Shown here piece by piece: positions 59,500 to 64,000 of a DNA stretch of 64,000 nt. The DNA lies in the NCBI GenBank assembly GCA_963666535.1, contig OY762913.1, positions 2,604,001 to 2,668,000 on the forward strand, read 5' to 3'. The notes below the pieces were generated by a model. It saw only the letters and a list, made by a program, of their open reading frames with translations, searched no databases and was not told the origin of the DNA. Origin of the DNA: G963666535 sp963666535. Its GTDB lineage: Bacteria; Bacillota; Clostridia; Oscillospirales; Oscillospiraceae. A program made the position numbers and the translations under genes. Each line of letters opens with the position of its first letter. The first letter of the stretch is position 1.

Positions 59500-62118
59500 A
59501 TGGCAACGCAGTATGTTTATCCGTTTGAACAGGGCAACGGCTCTATGCGGGAATTACTGGGTGGGAAAGGGGCTAATCTAGCGGAAATGACCAACCTCGG
59601 CATGCCGGTCCCCCCCGGCTTCACGATCACCACCGCAGCCTGCTCCCGCTACTATGCAGACGGCGGGGAATTAGAGAAGGATATCCAAGAAGAGATTTTT
59701 GACCATTTAAAAGATTTGGAGAAGCGAACCGGCAAACAGTTCGGTGGCGCAAAGAACCCCCTTTTGGTATCGGTCCGCTCCGGTGCCCGGGCTTCCATGC
59801 CCGGCATGATGGACACCATTCTCAATTTGGGACTAAACGACACCGTGGCGGAAGCTATGATTGCCCTGACCAACAACCCCAGGTTCGTCTACGATGCCTA
59901 CCGCCGCTTCATTCAAATGTTTTCCGATGTTGTTATGGAGCTGCCCCGGGCTGAATTTGAACGGCTGCTTTCGGCCCGAAAAGAGCAAAGCGGCGTTACC
60001 CTGGATAGTCAACTGTCCGCAGACGATCTCAAGGCGCTGACCGGACAGTTCAAAGACTATTATAAAAGCCGCATGGGAAAGGAATTTCCTTCTGTCCCTG
60101 CGGAACAGCTGATGCTGGCAGTCAAAGCCGTGTTCCGCTCCTGGGATAATCCCCGTGCCAACGTCTACCGCCAAATGAACGACATCCCGTACAGTTGGGG
60201 CACTGCCGTCAATGTCCAGACCATGGTGTTCGGCAATATGGGGGACGATTCGGGCACCGGCGTTGCCTTCACCCGAGATCCCGCCACCGGCGAGCCTCAC
60301 CTCTATGGCGAATTTCTGATGAACGCCCAGGGCGAGGATGTGGTGGCTGGCATTCGCACCCCCCAAACCATCGACCAGCTGGCGGAAGTGATGCCTGCTG
60401 TCTATCAGCAGTTTTCGGAAATTGCGCTGCACCTGGAAAACCATTACCGTGATATGCAGGACATGGAATTCACCATTGAGCGCGGCAAGCTGTATATGCT
60501 TCAAACCCGCAACGGAAAGCGCACGGCACAGGCGGCGACAAAGATTGCCGTTGCCCTGGTGAAAGAGGGACTCTGCAGCCGCGAGGAAGCGATTTTGAAA
60601 ATCGAGCCAAAACAGCTGGACGCCCTGCTCCATCCCTGTTTTGATGAAAGAGTACTTAAGGTTGCCACCCCCATTGCCAGCGGTCTCCCCGCCTCACCCG
60701 GCGCCGCCTGCGGCGCGGTGTGGTTTACTGCAGAGGCAGCAAAACTTCATGCAAAGGACGGTCCCGTCCTGCTTGTGCGCACCGAAACATCCCCCGAAGA
60801 CATTGAAGGCATGAATGCCGCGCAGGGTATCCTCACCGCCCGGGGCGGCCGTACCTCCCACGCGGCCGTTGTTGCCCGCGGCATGGGCACCTGCTGCGTA
60901 TCAGGCTGTCAGGCTCTGTTGATCGACGAGGAAAATGGCGTTCTTACCATTGGCGATCACCGTGTGAAGCAAGGCGAATTCATGTCCATCGATGGCATGA
61001 CCGGGAATGTGTATTTGGGTAAAATCCCCACGGTAGCCGCCGAAGTGACCGGCGAGTTCGCCGAGGTGATGCTCTGGGCCGATCAGATACGCCGCCTGCG
61101 CGTCCGCACCAATGCCGACACCCCTGCTGATGCGGCACTGGCCGTCAAGTTTGGCGCTGAAGGCATCGGCCTGACCCGCACGGAGCATATGTTTTTTGCC
61201 GCCGACCGCATTCCCGCCATGCGGGAAATGATTGTTGCATCCACGGCCGAGCAGCGGAAAACGGCCCTAGCCAAGCTGCTGCCCATGCAGCGCGGCGATT
61301 TTATTGGGATTTTCAAGGCGATGCTGGATAAACCCGTCACCATCCGCCTGCTGGACCCGCCCCTACACGAGTTTCTTCCCACAGCGGACGAGGACATCCG
61401 GGCTTTGGCCAAGGATATGGGGCTTGCTTTTGAGGCGCTGAAAGCCACCGTCATGCAGCTGCACGAAACCAATCCCATGATGGGAATGCGCGGCTGCCGC
61501 TTACCTGTGGTTTACCCCGAGATCGGCGCGATGCAGACCCGCGCCATTATAGAGGCCGCCATTCAGGTCAGTCAGGAAACCGGCCATACCATCGTCCCAG
61601 AAATTATGGTGCCACTGGTCAGTTGTGAGCGTGAAATTCACTTCATGAAAAAGCTGATTACCGAAACAGCGGATGCCGTCATCGCCGAGCAACGGGCGGC
61701 TGTCTCCTACTTGGTCGGTACGATGATTGAGCTGCCCCGGGCTGCCATCACCGCCGACGAGATTGCCCGAGAAGCGGAGTTCTTCTCCTTTGGTACCAAC
61801 GACCTGACCCAAATGAGCTATGGAATTTCCCGTGACGATGCCGGTAAATTTTTGCCCGCCTATCTTACCCGCAAGATCTTAGAATCAGACCCCTTTGAAA
61901 AATTCGATGTGGGCGGTACCGGCCGACTGGTCGAACTGGCGGTCAAGCTGGGCCGGAAAACGCGGCCTGACATGCATATTGGCATCTGCGGTGAGCACGG
62001 CGGCGACCCCTCCTCGGTGGAATTTTTCCATCGGGTCGGCTTGGATTACGTGTCCTGTTCCCCCTACCGTGTTCCCATTGCCAGGTTAGCCGCCGCGCAG
62101 GCGGCGCTGAGGGCCTGA
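59500..62118 (+). CDS. ppdK: pyruvate, phosphate dikinase
   Basis: 872 aa, full length. Interconverts pyruvate + ATP + Pi and PEP + AMP + PPi. N-terminal ATP-grasp (LLGGKGANLAEMT, SVRSGARASMPGMMDT), swivelling His domain GGRTSHAAVVARGMG with the phosphohistidine, and PEP/pyruvate domain ending HIGICGEHGGDPSSVEFFH with the catalytic Cys. GGAGG before the ATG. Monocistronic with its own terminator. Typical of anaerobes that run glycolysis with PPi. Confidence 0.96.
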   Translation: MATQYVYPFEQGNGSMRELLGGKGANLAEMTNLGMPVPPGFTITTAACSRYYADGGELEKDIQEEIFDHLKDLEKRTGKQFGGAKNPLLVSVRSGARASMPGMMDTILNLGLNDTVAEAMIALTNNPRFVYDAYRRFIQMFSDVVMELPRAEFERLLSARKEQSGVTLDSQLSADDLKALTGQFKDYYKSRMGKEFPSVPAEQLMLAVKAVFRSWDNPRANVYRQMNDIPYSWGTAVNVQTMVFGNMGDDSGTGVAFTRDPATGEPHLYGEFLMNAQGEDVVAGIRTPQTIDQLAEVMPAVYQQFSEIALHLENHYRDMQDMEFTIERGKLYMLQTRNGKRTAQAATKIAVALVKEGLCSREEAILKIEPKQLDALLHPCFDERVLKVATPIASGLPASPGAACGAVWFTAEAAKLHAKDGPVLLVRTETSPEDIEGMNAAQGILTARGGRTSHAAVVARGMGTCCVSGCQALLIDEENGVLTIGDHRVKQGEFMSIDGMTGNVYLGKIPTVAAEVTGEFAEVMLWADQIRRLRVRTNADTPADAALAVKFGAEGIGLTRTEHMFFAADRIPAMREMIVASTAEQRKTALAKLLPMQRGDFIGIFKAMLDKPVTIRLLDPPLHEFLPTADEDIRALAKDMGLAFEALKATVMQLHETNPMMGMRGCRLPVVYPEIGAMQTRAIIEAAIQVSQETGHTIVPEIMVPLVSCEREIHFMKKLITETADAVIAEQRAAVSYLVGTMIELPRAAITADEIAREAEFFSFGTNDLTQMSYGISRDDAGKFLPAYLTRKILESDPFEKFDVGGTGRLVELAVKLGRKTRPDMHIGICGEHGGDPSSVEFFHRVGLDYVSCSPYRVPIARLAAAQAALRA

Positions 62119-62191
62119 GGGGCAATTTTTTGGACTCTTGTGAAAGGCTTGCCAGCGCAGGAAGTTCATGTAGTGCGATCAAGACTAAACG

Positions 62192-62242
62192 GCAGGGGGC
62201 TGAAGCTTAAACCAAACGTATGGTTCAGCTTCAGCCCCCTGC
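62192..62242 (+). terminator. terminator after ppdK
   Basis: 16-bp perfect stem GCAGGGGGCTGAAGCT with complement and a 19-nt loop, then TTGGGTTAAAAATTG. Confidence 0.85.
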
Positions 62243-62551
62243 TTGGGTTAAAAATTGCATCTCAAAAGAAGAAGTTTGGGACAGACGGAACATAACAGCC
62301 GCTTTTTTGTGGTTGCAATGAAAAAAGCATGCCGTAATTCGGCACATTTGACCATACACACTTTTAGGTGATATCGACAAAAAACCGTTTATTTACAAAC
62401 CGTATCATGTGGGTTATTGTTAAACTATCAATCAGTTCCTGCCAAGATTGCAAGCTGCCATTTTAGTTAATGTGGGTGCTGAATACGCCGTCTTACTGCG
62501 GGAAAGCGCATGAGATTGAGAAAAACGTATGAAATTTGGGGAGGAATTGCT
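62243..62551. other. intergenic stretch before the URO-D-family gene
   Basis: AT-rich, no gene seen. Contains short dyads such as AAACCGTTTATTTACAAACCG but no promoter I would defend. It may hold a leader for the next gene. Confidence 0.4.
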
Positions 62552-63538
62552 TTGCTATCTTTAAAAGAAAATGTGTATGAAACGCTGAAACACGGTAAAC
62601 CAGACGCTTTTGTCAACTCGTGGGAGCCTTTCCGTCAGGCATGGGATCCAATTTTCTCCTATATGTTTCCGGTTACACCAGGCCAAACTGGAGTAAATCC
62701 CTGGGGAACTGTGCTCTACTGGGGAGAAGAAGAGCCTGGCATTATGCCAATGGTTGATGACCAGAACAAGGTCTGCCCCGATGTGACCCGGTGGCGTGAA
62801 TATTGTAAGGCGCCCGACCTTGACAACGCCCCCCTGGACTGGACACAGGCCAAAGCCGATGCCGAAAAGATCCGGGCAGACGGCAAGTTTGTTATGGTCT
62901 GGTCCTGCACGGGCCTCTTTGAAACCTGCCACTATTTGATGGGTTTTGAAGACACGCTCTGCAACTTTTTGGAAGAGCCGGAAGCGATGCATGAACTGAT
63001 CGCCTATCTCACCGAATTCAAGAAGAAGCAGGTGCAGATGCTGATTGACAATCTGAATCCCGATGTCGTTTTGTTCCACGACGACTGGGGTTCCAAGAAC
63101 ACCATGTTTACATCGCCGGAGGTTTGGCGTGAATTCTTCAAGGAACCTTATCGAGATATCTATGGCATGATGAAGAAGCAGGGCATCATCACCATGCATC
63201 ACTCCGATACCTATTGTCAGCCCATCGTCAAGGATATGGTTGAAATTGGTATTGATATTTGGGAGGGCACCCTTCCCTCCAACGACATCCAGCAGATCAA
63301 GAAGGACACCGATTATAAGTTGACACTCATGGGCGGTGTTGACGCGTCGGTGGTTGACCACAAAGATTGGAGCGAGGATGTCGTTCGCGCCGAGGTTGCG
63401 CGCGCCTGCCGCGAGTATTCCGAGGGCGGCTGCTTTATTCCCTGCCTAACCTATGGCGGAGAAGGAAGCATTTTCCCGGGTGTCAATGACTGCATCATGG
63501 ATGAAATCCGAAACCAAAATAAGTTTTATTTTAAATAA
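62552..63538 (+). CDS. uroporphyrinogen decarboxylase-family (MtaA/CmuA-like) protein
   Basis: 328 aa of the URO-D/methyl-transferase fold. VMVWSCTGLFETCHYLMGFE, VVLFHDDWGSKNTMFTSPEVW, MHHSDTYCQPIVKDMVEIG and LMGGVDASVVD are family positions; the His and Cys in HHSD.YC suit zinc-dependent methylcobamide methyltransferases rather than haem synthesis. Probably part of anaerobic methyl-group or demethylation metabolism, but no corrinoid protein is adjacent. The TTG at 62552 has GGAGG 7 nt upstream and is favoured over the ATG at 62510. Confidence 0.8.
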   Translation: MLSLKENVYETLKHGKPDAFVNSWEPFRQAWDPIFSYMFPVTPGQTGVNPWGTVLYWGEEEPGIMPMVDDQNKVCPDVTRWREYCKAPDLDNAPLDWTQAKADAEKIRADGKFVMVWSCTGLFETCHYLMGFEDTLCNFLEEPEAMHELIAYLTEFKKKQVQMLIDNLNPDVVLFHDDWGSKNTMFTSPEVWREFFKEPYRDIYGMMKKQGIITMHHSDTYCQPIVKDMVEIGIDIWEGTLPSNDIQQIKKDTDYKLTLMGGVDASVVDHKDWSEDVVRAEVARACREYSEGGCFIPCLTYGGEGSIFPGVNDCIMDEIRNQNKFYFK

Positions 63539-63540
63539 TG

Positions 63541-63621
63541 TCTGCTGAACAAAATAAAAACTGAATCATATCAATGCTCCCAAGCTGTTTTGTTTTGTCA
63601 GGGGAAAGGTTTTTTTGCTGA
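63541..63621 (+). repeat. about 80-bp dispersed repeat, copy B
   Basis: Counterpart of 55258-55339. Starts 2 nt after the URO-D-family stop. It includes a tiny frame from 63538 (MSAEQNKN) that matches the end of MobB in copy A. Confidence 0.65.
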
Positions 63622-63625
63622 CTAC

Positions 63626-63690
63626 AATAAAGCAGGGCGTTGGTTGCACAGTTCACTCGTGAATTTGTGTACCCAACGCCCTGCTTTATT
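63626..63690 (+). terminator. long hairpin before the SatP-like gene
   Basis: 18-bp perfect stem AATAAAGCAGGGCGTTGG with complement and a 29-nt loop that can pair internally, then TTGT. Probably terminates the URO-D-family transcript. Confidence 0.8.
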
Positions 63691-63755
63691 TTGTAATTGC
63701 ATTCCAAAACTCCTTATGGTAACATACCAAAGATAAAAAAAATTTGGAGGACATT

Positions 63756-64000
63756 ATGACAACAGAGAAAATAACACCGCAGCTCGCAAATCCCGGCCCT
63801 TTAGGCCTTTTAGGCTTTGGTATGACGACCATCTTGCTCAACCTGCACAACGCCGGTCTCATCCCGCTTTCCAGTGTTATTATTGCAATGGGCTTTGCGT
63901 TGGGGGGACTGGCACAAATCATTGCAGGAATCATGGAGTTTAAAAAGAATAATACATTCGGAGCAACTGCTTTTACAGCCTATGGTCTGTTCTGGTGGTC
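63756..64000 (+). CDS. SatP/YaaH-type acetate transporter, N-terminal part (runs off right edge)
   Basis: 81 codons to the window edge. Starts MTTEKITPQLANPGPLGLLG and continues FGMTTILLNLHNAGL, the NPAPLGL-type signature of GPR1/FUN34/YaaH transporters; the second helix and FKKNNTFGATAFTAYGLFWW follow. Should carry acetate or succinate with protons. TTTGGAGG precedes the ATG. Confidence 0.9.
   Translation, partial: MTTEKITPQLANPGPLGLLGFGMTTILLNLHNAGLIPLSSVIIAMGFALGGLAQIIAGIMEFKKNNTFGATAFTAYGLFWW

Overview
The window reads as about 64 kb of chromosome from an anaerobic Gram-positive Clostridia species, probably Oscillospirales/Oscillospiraceae. This rests on protein flavour, strong AGGAGG-type ribosome binding sites, 2[4Fe-4S] ferredoxin, 2-hydroxyacyl-CoA dehydratase activase, pyruvate phosphate dikinase, SLH-domain protein and a VanG-type cluster. 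I cannot name the genus from sequence alone. No rRNA, CRISPR array or intact insertion sequence was seen.

Region 1 (1-1044) is the N-terminal part of a MalT/LAL-type ATPase regulator running off the left edge. Region 2 (1420-8833) looks like a small genomic island. It is bounded by a 34-bp direct repeat made of the 3' end of a tRNA-Ala(CGC) gene. It holds the decayed 3' end of a large serine recombinase and a VanG-type D-Ala-D-Ser glycopeptide-resistance operon on the minus strand: vanU-vanR-vanS-vanW-vanG-vanXY-(serine acetyltransferase-like)-vanT. The racemase here has no membrane domain and is preceded by a soluble hexapeptide acyltransferase, which is unusual.

Region 3 (about 9.1-31 kb) is mostly housekeeping and regulatory genes: ferredoxin, a ClpC-type ATPase, a BlaI/BlaR1-like pair with tandem operators, MalQ, an LTA-synthase-like sulfatase, a split 2-hydroxyacyl-CoA dehydratase activase system, a lipoprotein polysaccharide deacetylase, a CaCA antiporter behind a riboswitch-like leader, cytidine deaminase, DUF378, a CopA-CopZ fusion with CsoR, and an XRE/DUF3169 pair.

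Region 4 (31-51.4 kb) is a cell-surface polysaccharide locus. A minus-strand arm encodes a GT4-CsaB fusion, two DUF4330 proteins, a GT4, an O-antigen-ligase-like protein and a MurJ-like flippase. Then come an SLH-anchored phosphodiester glycosidase and a phosphoribosyltransferase. A plus-strand arm encodes CDP-glucose to CDP-3,6-dideoxy-4-ketohexose enzymes (rfbF/G/H), GtrA, a two-subunit transketolase, an SDR reductase/epimerase, a GtrB-like GT2, a GtrII-like membrane transferase and another GT2. The logical product is a lipid-linked, possibly branched-chain dideoxy sugar added to a wall polymer; the CsaB domain and SLH protein suggest a pyruvylated S-layer-anchoring polymer.

Region 5 (51.8-59.3 kb) is a molybdenum-cofactor operon with a Moco-type RNA leader: molybdopterin-binding protein, moeA, moaC, mobB, moaA, a MOSC protein, mogA/moaB, modB and modC, with no modA. 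Region 6 (59.5-64 kb) has ppdK, a URO-D-family methyltransferase-like gene and the start of a SatP/YaaH acetate transporter. An about 80-bp repeat occurs twice, after mobB and after the URO-D gene.

The best candidates for something undescribed are the pseudoknot-plus-terminator leader at 24909-25030, the rewired VanT module, the transketolase-containing CDP-sugar locus, and the repeat plus hairpin series upstream of moaA.
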